A DNA stretch of 64,000 bases from Aedoeadaptatus ivorii (lineage in GTDB: Bacteria > Bacillota > Clostridia > Tissierellales > Peptoniphilaceae), in contig NZ_JAUSWF010000010.1 in assembly GCF_030815095.1 (NCBI RefSeq), positions 1 to 64,000 on the forward strand, read 5' to 3'. How positions within the stretch are numbered: position 1 is the first letter of the stretch; each line of letters begins with the position of its first letter. This document shows, piece by piece, positions 41,513 to 49,820 of this stretch. A program made the position numbers and the translations under genes. The notes beneath the pieces are model-generated. The model ran no database searches. It worked only from the letters and a program-made list of their open reading frames with translations, and was not told where the DNA came from.

Positions 41513-42428
41513 TCTGAAGGCATATATGGACATCGCGCCGGAAGTGGCGCGGGCCCTCGAGGAAGACAAGCCGGTCGTGGCGCTGGAATCGACCATTATT
41601 TCGCACGGGATGCCCTATCCCCAAAATCTCGAGACGGCAAAGCGCTGTGAAGAGATTTTGCGCGAGGCAGGGGTCACCCCCGCCACCACCGCGATCATCG
41701 GCGGGCGCATCAAGGTCGGCCTCAGTGAAGAAGAGCTGGCGTTTATGGCGACGGCAAAGGATGTCGTCAAGAGCTCTACCCGCGACTATGCCCATATCGT
41801 CGCTGCAAAGGCAAACGGCGCCACCACTGTCGCCACCTCGATCCTTACGGCGAAACTCGCGGGCATTCCGATCCTCGTCACCGGCGGCATCGGCGGCGTG
41901 CACAGGGGCGGAGCGGATTCCATGGACATCTCCCGAGATCTGGAAGAGATCGCGGACACCGACATCGCCGTGGTCTGCGCCGGCTGTAAGTCGATCCTCG
42001 ACATCGGCCTCACCCTCGAATATTTAGAAACCAAGGGCGTGCCCGTCGTCGGCTATCAGACCGAAGCCATGCCCGCCTTTTACACGAGAGAGAGCGGACA
42101 TGCGGTAGACTTCCGCTACGACAGCGCCGAGGAAATCGCCGCGCTGATGCACACCCAGTGGGGACTCGGCCTTTCCGGCGGCATTCTGGTGGCCAATCCC
42201 ATTCCCGAGGCCGATGCTATGGATGCGGATCGGATCGAAGAGGCGATTCAAACCGCCGTCGCCGATGCCGAAGATGCGGGCATCCACGGTAAACAGATTA
42301 CGCCGTTTTTGCTGTCTCGGGTATTGGAAGCCACCGAAGGGGACAGTCTCGCGTCCAATATCGCGCTGGTATACAACAATACCCGCCTGGGCGCCGCCAT
42401 CGCCAAGGCATATGCCGCGCAGGCATAA
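41499..42428 (+). CDS. psuG: Pseudouridine-5'-phosphate glycosidase
   Basis: 309 residues, full length. Family stretches are ALESTIISHGMPYPQNLETA near 28-47, VTGGIGGVHRGGADSMDISRDLEE near 127, CAGCKSILDIGLTLEYLET near 160-178 and GGILVANPIPE. It cleaves the C-C glycosidic bond of pseudouridine 5'-phosphate to uracil and ribose 5-phosphate, completing recycling of the modified nucleoside. GAGGAGG precedes the ATG. Confidence 0.96.
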   Translation: MKQFDLKAYMDIAPEVARALEEDKPVVALESTIISHGMPYPQNLETAKRCEEILREAGVTPATTAIIGGRIKVGLSEEELAFMATAKDVVKSSTRDYAHIVAAKANGATTVATSILTAKLAGIPILVTGGIGGVHRGGADSMDISRDLEEIADTDIAVVCAGCKSILDIGLTLEYLETKGVPVVGYQTEAMPAFYTRESGHAVDFRYDSAEEIAALMHTQWGLGLSGGILVANPIPEADAMDADRIEEAIQTAVADAEDAGIHGKQITPFLLSRVLEATEGDSLASNIALVYNNTRLGAAIAKAYAAQA

Positions 42429-42464
42429 ACGACTTCGTTGTCAGAGAATTTATATCGATTTTAT

Positions 42465-42494
42465 AAAGAGGACATTGCCGTCCTCTTTTTTTTG
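42465..42494 (+). terminator. Terminator after psuG
   Basis: AGAGGAC pairs with GTCCTCT around a six-base loop, followed by eight T. Confidence 0.9.
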
Positions 42495-42531
42495 TTTCCG
42501 TTAAATTCCCGCAAAGTCTTCGAATTGCCGT

Positions 42532-42560
42532 TGACCCGGGGGGGGTTGGTTTCGTATAAT
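42532..42560 (+). promoter_or_regulatory. Promoter of the XRE-pot operon, G-tract in spacer
   Basis: TTGACC at 42532-42537 and TATAAT at 42555-42560 have exactly 17 bases between them. Seven consecutive G (42539-42545) lie in the spacer. Confidence 0.85.
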
Positions 42561-42570
42561 GGTATCCGTT

Positions 42571-42598
42571 GTTTAGTAAATTAACCTTAAAGTTTAGT
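42571..42598 (+). promoter_or_regulatory. Direct-repeat operator candidate, 2 x GTTTAGT
   Basis: GTTTAGT at 42571-42577 and again at 42592-42598, starts 21 bases apart (two helical turns), directly downstream of the transcription start and just before the XRE gene. Probable autoregulatory site of that repressor. Confidence 0.5.
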
Positions 42599-42606
42599 GG
42601 TGATCC

Positions 42607-43146
42607 ATGAAATTCGGAAAGAAAATACGCAATTTGCGGCTAAAACAGAATCTGACGCAGAAAGAACTGGCGGAGCGCAGCGAGCTGACAAAGGGCTTTA
42701 TCTCTCAGGTGGAGCGGGACCTTACCAGCCCGTCGGTGGCGACTTTTCTCGACATTTGCGAGGCCCTCGGCATCACGCCGGAGGAGTTCTTTCGTGAAAA
42801 GGGCGAAGAAAAAGTCGTCTTTACGCCCGACGACGCCTTTGAAGCGAGAAGCGAAGAAGACGGCTATTCGATCGACTATATCGTCCCCAATGCGCAGAAA
42901 AACGCCATGGAACCGACCCTTTGGCAAATTGAGCCCGAAGGGAGAAGTCGCGTACTCTCGCCCTTCGAAGGCGAAAGCTTCGCCTATATCCTCGAGGGCA
43001 AACTCTACTTCTTTTACGGAGAGGAACGACACGAGGTCAAAAAGGGCGATACGATCTATGCGTCGGGCAATGCCGCCTGTTATTTTGTGAATCGCGGCAA
43101 GCGGATAGCGCGCATTTTGTGGGTTGCGGATCCCCCGAGTTTTTAG
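42607..43146 (+). CDS. XRE-type regulator with cupin sensor domain
   Basis: 179 residues. A helix-turn-helix (about 5-60, LTQKELAERSELTKGFISQVE) is joined to a cupin barrel (about 105-175, SPFEGESFAYILEGKLYFFYG ... GDTIYASGN). This HTH-cupin layout is found in PuuR-like regulators of polyamine genes, and here potABCD follows after nine bases. It probably represses the operon according to polyamine level. The ribosome site is weak (GTGGTGAT), keeping its level low. Confidence 0.92.
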   Translation: MKFGKKIRNLRLKQNLTQKELAERSELTKGFISQVERDLTSPSVATFLDICEALGITPEEFFREKGEEKVVFTPDDAFEARSEEDGYSIDYIVPNAQKNAMEPTLWQIEPEGRSRVLSPFEGESFAYILEGKLYFFYGEERHEVKKGDTIYASGNAACYFVNRGKRIARILWVADPPSF

Positions 43147-43155
43147 GAGGTGGAC

Positions 43156-44193
43156 ATGGAAAAAATTATTACGCTCAAGGGCATTCGAAAGACCTTTGAC
43201 GAAACGGAAGTACTGAAGGGCATCGATCTGGAGATCGCAGATGGCGAGTTCGTCACCCTGTTGGGTCCCAGCGGCTGCGGAAAGACGACGACCCTTCGGA
43301 TTATCGCCGGCTTTGAAACCATGGATGAAGGCACGCTGTTGTTTCGCGGGAAGGATATGACCGCCCTGAAGCCCTACGAGCGGCCGGTAAATACGGTGTT
43401 TCAAAAATACGCGCTCTTTCCCCATCTGAATGTCTTCGACAATGTCGCCTTCGGCTTAAAACTCAAGGGCACGCCCCAAAAAGAGATCGAGACGCGGGTG
43501 CGGGAAATGCTCGCCCTCGTCAATCTGCCCGGCACCGAAAGTCGAAAGATCGACTCCCTTTCCGGCGGGCAGCAGCAGCGTATCGCCATCGCCCGGGCCC
43601 TGGTCAACGACCCCGAGATCCTTCTTCTCGACGAACCGTTGGGCGCCTTGGACCTAAAGCTCAGAAAGCAGATGCAGTTTGAACTCAAGAGGATCCAAGA
43701 GCGCGTGGGCATTACCTTTATCTACGTCACCCACGACCAGGAAGAGGCACTGAGCATGAGCGATCGGGTGGTGGTCATGAAGGACGGAGAGATCCTGCAG
43801 ATCGGCACGCCCATCGACATCTATAACGAGCCGCAAAACGCCTTCGTCGCGAACTTTATCGGCGAGAGCAATATTATCCCCGGCATTTTCGTAAAAGACC
43901 GCTTGATCTCTTTTTACGGGCGGGAATTCGCCTGTGTGGATACGGGCTTTCTGCCGTCGGAGCCGGTGCAGATCGTCATCCGGCCCGAGGATGTGGAGCT
44001 CTCTTATACGGACGAGGATGTGCTGAAGGGTAAGGTACTTTCTACGGTTTTTAAGGGCGTGCATTACGAAATGATTCTCGATGTGGAAGGCCAGCGATGG
44101 ATGGTGCAGTCCACCCTTTCCAAGGAACCCGGCGACGAGGTGGGGATCTATATCGAACCGGACAACTTCCACGTGATGAAGGCGGAGTCCTGA
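43156..44193 (+). CDS. potA: Spermidine/putrescine ABC transporter ATPase
   Basis: 345 residues, ATG at 43156 five bases after AGGAGG. Walker A GPSGCGKTT near 37-45, signature LSGGQQQR near 137, Walker B ILLLDEPLGALD near 158-169, switch histidine VTHDQEEAL, and a C-terminal TOBE-type domain (about 245-345) as in PotA. The first transport gene of the polyamine importer; its partner permeases and binding protein follow. Confidence 0.95.
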   Translation: MEKIITLKGIRKTFDETEVLKGIDLEIADGEFVTLLGPSGCGKTTTLRIIAGFETMDEGTLLFRGKDMTALKPYERPVNTVFQKYALFPHLNVFDNVAFGLKLKGTPQKEIETRVREMLALVNLPGTESRKIDSLSGGQQQRIAIARALVNDPEILLLDEPLGALDLKLRKQMQFELKRIQERVGITFIYVTHDQEEALSMSDRVVVMKDGEILQIGTPIDIYNEPQNAFVANFIGESNIIPGIFVKDRLISFYGREFACVDTGFLPSEPVQIVIRPEDVELSYTDEDVLKGKVLSTVFKGVHYEMILDVEGQRWMVQSTLSKEPGDEVGIYIEPDNFHVMKAES

Positions 44194-44194
44194 T

Positions 44195-45028
44195 ATGAAG
44201 CGATTCTCGATTCCCTATATTTTTTGGGCGGTATTGTTTATTCTCCTTCCCATCGCGCTGATCGTCTATATGAGCTTTAACGGCATCAGCACCATGAATA
44301 TGGGTGAATACCGCTTTTCGACGGAACAGTACGCGCGGTTTTTGCAGCCCATCTATCTCCGGATTCTGTGGCGTTCCATCGTGCTCGCGGCGGTATCGAC
44401 CGTCGTCTGCCTGCTTTTGGGCTATCCCGCCGCCTATTTTATCTCCCGGCTCAAGCAAAAGGACGCCTCGATGATGATTCTGCTCTTTGTGATTCCCATG
44501 TGGATGAACTTTCTCTTGCGGACCTATGCCTGGATTACCCTATTGGGCAGAAACGGCGTCTTAAACCGCATGATGGGGCTGTTGGGTCTCGGGCCCTTCG
44601 AAATGATGTATAACGAAGGGGCGATTTTGATGGGTATGATCTATAACTTTATCCCCTTTATGGTGCTCCCCATCTATTCCGTACTGACGAAGATGGACAA
44701 GTCGCTCTTGGAGGCGGCGCAGGACTTGGGGGCTTCTCCCTGGCACGCCTTTCGCAAGGTGACGCTACCGCTCTCTCTTTCCGGCATCTACAGCGGGATT
44801 TTGATGTGCTTTATCCCGGCGCTTTCGACCTTTGTCATTTCGGCGCTCTTGGGGGGCAATAAGTACTATTTGGTGGGCAATATCATCGAACAGCAGTTCC
44901 GCTTTACGGGCAACTGGGCCTTCGGCTCGACGATTTCCGTGGTGCTGATGCTGATTTTGTTCACGATGCTCTTCTTTTCCCGCAAGTTCGGGATCGACGA
45001 CGGAAAGGGCGTGAAACATGGGAAATAA
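44195..45028 (+). CDS. potB: Spermidine/putrescine ABC transporter permease PotB
   Basis: 277 residues, six membrane segments. The EAA loop that contacts the ATPase is LLEAAQDLGASPWHAFRKVTLPLSLSGI near 169-196. It lies one base after potA and overlaps potC by 11 bases. Confidence 0.95.
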   Translation: MKRFSIPYIFWAVLFILLPIALIVYMSFNGISTMNMGEYRFSTEQYARFLQPIYLRILWRSIVLAAVSTVVCLLLGYPAAYFISRLKQKDASMMILLFVIPMWMNFLLRTYAWITLLGRNGVLNRMMGLLGLGPFEMMYNEGAILMGMIYNFIPFMVLPIYSVLTKMDKSLLEAAQDLGASPWHAFRKVTLPLSLSGIYSGILMCFIPALSTFVISALLGGNKYYLVGNIIEQQFRFTGNWAFGSTISVVLMLILFTMLFFSRKFGIDDGKGVKHGK

Positions 45029-45797
45029 ACTTCGAAAACTGTATTTGGGCCTGATGCTCGCCTTTTTGTATCTGCCGATTGCGGTGTTGATTGTGTTCAG
45101 TTTTAACGACACCAAACTCCGCGGGGTGTGGGCGGGCTTTACCACCCACTGGTACACGGATCTCTTTTCCGATCCCATTATTTTAAACAGCTTTTACAAT
45201 ACGATCCTCGTGGCGGCGGTGGCGACGGTGGTTTCTACCGTCTTGGGTACCGTATCCGCCATCGGGATCCGCGCTTTAAGGCGCAGACAGCAGAGCCTCG
45301 TCTTAAACGTGAACTATCTGCCGGTCTTAAACCCCGACATCGTAACGGCGGTGGCGCTGATGAGTTTGTTCGGCTTTCTCGCCTTGGAGCGGGGGCTTGT
45401 AACCATGACGCTTTCGCATATCGTCTTTTGTACGCCCTATGTGATCCTATCGGTGCTGCCCAAATTGGACCAGCTGGATCAAAACACCGTCGAGGCGGCC
45501 TTCGATTTGGGGGCCAAGCCCATCGAGGCGCTCCGCTATGTGGTGATTCCGCAGATCAAACCCGGCATCGCCTCCGGCGCACTGATGGCCTTTACGCTTT
45601 CGGTGGACGATTTTATCATCTCGTTTTTTACCACCGGACAAGGGGTCTCGAATCTTTCCATTGCGCTGTATTCCATGGCGAAGACGGGGATCAACCCGTC
45701 GATGAACGCCATCTCTACCATTCTCTTTGTGACGATCTTTATCCTGCTGTTGATTTTGAACAAGCGGGATATCGATCTGATCCACTTCGAGGTGTAA
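45018..45797 (+). CDS. potC: Spermidine/putrescine ABC transporter permease PotC
   Basis: 259 residues, six membrane segments. The EAA loop is TVEAAFDLGAKPIEALRYVVIPQIKPGI near 156-183, and SVDDFIISFFTTG near 195 is typical of PotC. It pairs with PotB to form the channel; potD starts one base after its stop. Confidence 0.95.
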   Translation: MGNKLRKLYLGLMLAFLYLPIAVLIVFSFNDTKLRGVWAGFTTHWYTDLFSDPIILNSFYNTILVAAVATVVSTVLGTVSAIGIRALRRRQQSLVLNVNYLPVLNPDIVTAVALMSLFGFLALERGLVTMTLSHIVFCTPYVILSVLPKLDQLDQNTVEAAFDLGAKPIEALRYVVIPQIKPGIASGALMAFTLSVDDFIISFFTTGQGVSNLSIALYSMAKTGINPSMNAISTILFVTIFILLLILNKRDIDLIHFEV

Positions 45798-45798
45798 T

Positions 45799-46839
45799 AT
45801 GAAAAAACAGTTTTGGATCCTCATTTTGATATTCGCCCTCGCCCTAACGGGTTGCGCCGATCAAAAGGACGAGGGACAGACCGTATCGGTCTACAACTGG
45901 GGCGAGTATGTGGATATGGATACCATCGCCCAGTTCGAAGAAGAGACGGGCATCAAGGTGATCTACGACACCTTCGCCTCCAACGAAGACCTGTACGTCA
46001 AGATCAAAAAATCCAACGAACCCTATGACGTGATCGTGCCCTCCGAGTATATGATCGAGCGCATGATTCGAGAAGATATGCTGATGCCGCTGGACTATTC
46101 TTTGATCCCAAATATCAAAAAGTTCGACAAGCGCTTTTTGGATATGGAATACGACCCGAACAACAAGTATTCGGTGCCCTATTACTGGGGGACGCTGGGG
46201 ATCGTCGTCAACGAGAAATACGTAGATGAGCAGATCGACTCGTGGAACAGCCTGTGGGATCCCAAGTATAAAAACCAGATCATTATGTATAATTCCCAGC
46301 GCGATTCCATCGCCGTGGCGCTTAAAAAGCTGGGATATAGCATGAACAGCCGCTCCATCGACGAGCTCGAGGCGGCGGGGCAAGCGTTGATCGAGCAAAA
46401 GCCTTTGGTCTATGCCTATCTTGCCGACGAAGGTCGAGATGTGATGAGCCAGGGCGATGCCTCTCTTTCGGTGATGTATTCTGGCGATGCGCTGATGATG
46501 ATGGAAGAAAATGAAGATTTAAATTATGTAATACCGAAAGAGGGTACGAATATATGGTATGATTCTTTTGTAGTTCCAAAGAATGCAAAGAATCCCGAAG
46601 CGGCGATGCGCTTTATTAATTTTATGTCCCGACCGGATATTGCGGCGAAAAACGCCGAGTTCAACGTCGGATATGCAACGCCGATCCCCGAGGCCATAGA
46701 AATGCTTCCAGACGAGATCAAAAACGATCCCGTCGCCTATCCGGATCCCGATACCCTCCCTCCCTTGGAAGTGTACCGCGATCTGGGCAGCTTTGTCGAA
46801 GAATACGACCGAATCTGGACGGAAGTGACGGCGCGGTAG
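45799..46839 (+). CDS. potD: Spermidine/putrescine-binding lipoprotein PotD
   Basis: 346 residues. Lipoprotein signal MKKQFWILILIFALALTGC, cysteine 19. The mature protein has the PotD/PotF landmarks VYNWGEYVDMDTIAQFEEETG near 31, YDVIVPSEYMIERMI near 76, YYWGTLGIVVNEKY near 115 and a C-terminal half with FVVPKNAKNPEAAMRFINF. It captures polyamines outside the membrane for PotABC. Confidence 0.95.
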   Translation: MKKQFWILILIFALALTGCADQKDEGQTVSVYNWGEYVDMDTIAQFEEETGIKVIYDTFASNEDLYVKIKKSNEPYDVIVPSEYMIERMIREDMLMPLDYSLIPNIKKFDKRFLDMEYDPNNKYSVPYYWGTLGIVVNEKYVDEQIDSWNSLWDPKYKNQIIMYNSQRDSIAVALKKLGYSMNSRSIDELEAAGQALIEQKPLVYAYLADEGRDVMSQGDASLSVMYSGDALMMMEENEDLNYVIPKEGTNIWYDSFVVPKNAKNPEAAMRFINFMSRPDIAAKNAEFNVGYATPIPEAIEMLPDEIKNDPVAYPDPDTLPPLEVYRDLGSFVEEYDRIWTEVTAR

Positions 46840-46879
46840 GATCACGAAAAACCATTTATTCTGAAGGAGGATGTTAGTT

Positions 46880-48061
46880 GTGGCTTATGAGTATGTAATT
46901 GTCGGATGCGGTATCGCCGGTGTAACGGCCGCCAAGGAAATCCGAAAAAACGACGACACGGGCACCATCTTGTTGTTGGGCGATGAGAACCGAGACGGGT
47001 ATTACAGAATCAAGCTGACCGAACTCTTGGGCGAGAAGGATCCGACCTTTCCCGATCTGAACAAAGAGGGATGGGCGAAACAGTTGGGGATCGACGAATT
47101 CATCGGCGAAAAGGTCGAAAAGATCGACTTCGAATCCAAGATCCTGACCCTAAAGAGCGGAAAGACCGTTCGCGGCAACAAAATCCTTTTGGCAAACGGC
47201 AGCCATGCCAGTGCGCCCCCGTTTGAAAATAAGGACATCCCCGGTGTCTTTACCTTAAGAAGTTACGACGACTTGCTGGGCATTCAGAAATATTTAAAAG
47301 GCAAACAGCGCGTCGGGGTCATCGGCGGCGGCCTGTTGGGCCTCGAAGCGGCGCGCAGCCTGAAGGAATTGGGCAAAGAAGTGGCGATTATCCACCACTC
47401 CGATTACGTATTGAGCCGGCAGCTGGACCGCGAACTGGGCCTAATGCTCAACGAAGAGCTGAAGGACCAGGGGTATATGGTCTATACCGACAAAAACACC
47501 TCTCGGTTTTTAGGCGACGACCATCTGGAAGGCATCGAATTCGAGGACGGCAGCGTGCTCGATCTGGACTTCGTGCTCCTTTCCACCGGGGTTAAGCCCA
47601 ATATCCAATTGTTCGAAGGCACGGGCCTCGCAATCGACCGTGGCGTCGTCGTCGACCATAGCTTAAAGACCAATATCGACGGCGTGTATGCCGCGGGGGA
47701 TGTGGCACAGGTAGACGGCAAAGTGATGGGAATCTGGCCCGCCTCGATGTCTATGGGGAGAGTCGCCGGCGCCAATATGGCGGGCGGCGCGCTTCGCTAC
47801 GACAATCCCATGCTCTTTACCCGGTTGGATATGGGGGACATTCAGATCTTCAGCGCCGGCGAGGTCGGCGAGGGCGATGTCTATTTCTACGACGACGGTG
47901 ACATTCACCATCGCCTCTACGCCAAAGACGGCATGATCACCGGCGTCATCCTCTACGGCGAGACCAAAAATATGATGAAATTCAAGAAAATGGTCGAAGA
48001 AAAGGCGCCCGTCGACGAAGCCATATCTGCGGTCTATCCCTTTACCGAAAAGAAAGCATAA
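46880..48061 (+). CDS. FAD/NAD(P)-dependent oxidoreductase (rubredoxin reductase-like)
   Basis: 393 residues from GTG 46880, nine bases after AGGAGG; an ATG at 46871 directly abuts the ribosome site and is rejected. FAD-binding GCGIAGVTAAKEI lies near 9-21, NAD(P)-binding GVIGGGLLGLEAARSL near 147-162, and a second FAD contact VYAAGDVAQVDGK near 266. It looks like the pyridine nucleotide-disulfide oxidoreductase group without a redox CxxC, as in rubredoxin, nitrite or ferredoxin reductases. A role in oxygen or NO detoxification with a rubredoxin partner is possible; none is adjacent. Confidence 0.86.
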   Translation: MAYEYVIVGCGIAGVTAAKEIRKNDDTGTILLLGDENRDGYYRIKLTELLGEKDPTFPDLNKEGWAKQLGIDEFIGEKVEKIDFESKILTLKSGKTVRGNKILLANGSHASAPPFENKDIPGVFTLRSYDDLLGIQKYLKGKQRVGVIGGGLLGLEAARSLKELGKEVAIIHHSDYVLSRQLDRELGLMLNEELKDQGYMVYTDKNTSRFLGDDHLEGIEFEDGSVLDLDFVLLSTGVKPNIQLFEGTGLAIDRGVVVDHSLKTNIDGVYAAGDVAQVDGKVMGIWPASMSMGRVAGANMAGGALRYDNPMLFTRLDMGDIQIFSAGEVGEGDVYFYDDGDIHHRLYAKDGMITGVILYGETKNMMKFKKMVEEKAPVDEAISAVYPFTEKKA

Positions 48062-48095
48062 AAAATTCCCGAACTTGATGGTTCGGGAATTTTTT
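48061..48095. terminator. Bidirectional terminator between the oxidoreductase and the 48094 gene
   Basis: AAAAATTCCCGAAC at 48061-48074 pairs with GTTCGGGAATTTTT at 48081-48094. The stop codons of both convergent genes touch the hairpin. Confidence 0.92.
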
Positions 48096-48555
48096 ATTTG
48101 TCCGGCGCTTGCAGGGCGATCTTCAGTTGCAGACGCGTGCCGATGGCGAGATAGACGAAGACGTAAAATAGACTGTAAAAAAATTGCCACTGTAATCCTT
48201 CGTCCTTGTATCGCCAGATCGCCAGGGGGATAAACAAAAAGGGGCAGACCGCAAAGGCGATGGCGATGATTTTGTTTACCTTGGGCAAGACGACGGTGGG
48301 GTGCTTTTTATGTATGTTAAAGGGCTTTTTGCCGGCGTCGATGGCGTTGATCTCTTTCTTAAAAAAGGGAATGCCGACGGCGAGTACGACCATAATCACC
48401 GCAATGCGCGCCAAGGCGGCGGATTCGACGAAATTGCCGGATGCATCGTACAGGGGAAGGAAGGGATGTGCGACGGCCATAATGCCCAGGGCGAACATCC
48501 CGATATAATCCAGTTTTTTTAAGATCTGTAAGAGTTTTGTTTTTTCGATTTCCAT
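48094..48555 (-). CDS. Hypothetical membrane protein, four segments
   Basis: 153 residues from the ATG at 48555, which follows GGAGG by five bases; a longer frame to 48612 has no ribosome site. Hydrophobic segments lie near 15-32, 47-63, 95-112 and 125-143, with a basic loop GKKPFNIHKKHP between the second and third. No family is recognised. Single gene, convergent with the oxidoreductase and divergent from the 48682 gene. Confidence 0.75.
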   Translation of the reverse strand: MEIEKTKLLQILKKLDYIGMFALGIMAVAHPFLPLYDASGNFVESAALARIAVIMVVLAVGIPFFKKEINAIDAGKKPFNIHKKHPTVVLPKVNKIIAIAFAVCPFLFIPLAIWRYKDEGLQWQFFYSLFYVFVYLAIGTRLQLKIALQAPDK

Positions 48556-48681
48556 AGTTACCTCCGAAATCAGTATAGCACAGGGGCGGCTTCTATGAAA
48601 AGGTTTCACCAATTTTCCATCCCACGGCGTAGACTTTATGGTATGATAAATTAAAATCGTGTAGAAATTAGGGGGATGATC

Positions 48682-49710
48682 ATGCAGAAACAGATAAAAA
48701 ACGGAATTATTTTTGTTGTTTTTTTAGTACTATGTTTTCTACTGACTCTAACGCCCTTCATATCGGAAGCCGCTTTGTTTCCCGTCAAAGAGACGAAAGA
48801 CTTACCCTTCCACGGATTGATTTTCGACAATCCCGCCCGGGTGGATCATTTGAAGATCACCCGCAGACCGGAAGGGGGACGAGACGGCCGCTATCGCTAT
48901 GACGTGCGTTTTCGCTATCGGGGCGACGCTTCCAGTCTGCGCGTATTGGGCGCGCTTTCTGACAATGTGTACCTGCCGGAGGGCGTGGAACCGTCGCACA
49001 GCAAGGTGCGGCTCAAGGGCGACTACGACAAGGTGAGTGGTGCGGTCTATGAGTCTTTAAACATTCGCGATCTGGTCGCAAAGGAGGACTTTACGCTCCA
49101 ACCGGACGCCGAAATGCGCATTCCCCTGGATGAAAAGGTAGGGGATTATGCCTTCAGCGTGTCGAATCTGCCGGGGACACTGTCGCTCTCTTCGAAAAGA
49201 CCGGTGGCGACCGTAGGCGTATTTATCACCAACGGCAAGGTCGACGACTTTTCCGATGTCGCAAAGGACGACGACAAGGACGTCAAGCCCGTCACCGGTT
49301 CCAAGACCCGTTCGGGCATCTATATCAACAGCTTGGAGAGGATCTATCCCGCGGCGATGAACCGCGTCCGCTTTTGGAATACGGCTTCGAAGGTCGTGGC
49401 GGCGGTCGCCGTCATCGCCGTCGGCGCGGTGATTTTTCTCGACCGCAAAAAGCTGTATCCTGTGATTCCGTTTTCGATGCTCGCATTTGTATTTGCGCTT
49501 CCCCGGGCGATGGGAAAAGCACCAGGAAATCTCGGCGCCTTTTTGCTCCTTCCGCTTGCGGCGGGCATCGGCTATTTGCTCTTTAAGCTGATGACGCGGC
49601 GGGAACTCAGGCTTTCGGGGCTGGATCTGCGGCAGGGATTGGGATTTTTCCTCCTCGCCTTCTGCCTTTCGGTCTTTGTCTTTGTGGTGCCCAGGGGGAT
49701 TTACTTCTGA
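48682..49710 (+). CDS. Hypothetical membrane protein with extracytoplasmic domain
   Basis: 342 residues. I use the ATG at 48682, six bases after the AGGGGG ribosome site, rather than the ATG at 48676. An N-terminal membrane segment (about 8-28) is followed by an outside domain of about 190 residues, rich in beta strands and Arg/Asp (RYRYDVRFRYRGDASSLRVL), and then four C-terminal membrane segments (about 235-340). No family recognised. Nothing adjacent gives a function; the gene lies between an unknown membrane gene and the BMP operon. Confidence 0.7.
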   Translation: MQKQIKNGIIFVVFLVLCFLLTLTPFISEAALFPVKETKDLPFHGLIFDNPARVDHLKITRRPEGGRDGRYRYDVRFRYRGDASSLRVLGALSDNVYLPEGVEPSHSKVRLKGDYDKVSGAVYESLNIRDLVAKEDFTLQPDAEMRIPLDEKVGDYAFSVSNLPGTLSLSSKRPVATVGVFITNGKVDDFSDVAKDDDKDVKPVTGSKTRSGIYINSLERIYPAAMNRVRFWNTASKVVAAVAVIAVGAVIFLDRKKLYPVIPFSMLAFVFALPRAMGKAPGNLGAFLLLPLAAGIGYLLFKLMTRRELRLSGLDLRQGLGFFLLAFCLSVFVFVVPRGIYF

Positions 49711-49762
49711 AATCACAGGGCCCGAAGGGGGTATAGAAAAACACCCGGAAAACCTTACCGAA

Positions 49763-49791
49763 TTGTATTTTTATCTATTCCATATTATAAT
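49763..49791 (+). promoter_or_regulatory. Promoter of the BMP lipoprotein gene
   Basis: TTGTAT at 49763-49768 and TATAAT at 49786-49791 have a 17-base spacer, 30 bases before the start codon. Confidence 0.75.
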
Positions 49792-49820
49792 AAATGCAGA
49801 TCAAATAAAGGGGGAACCAA

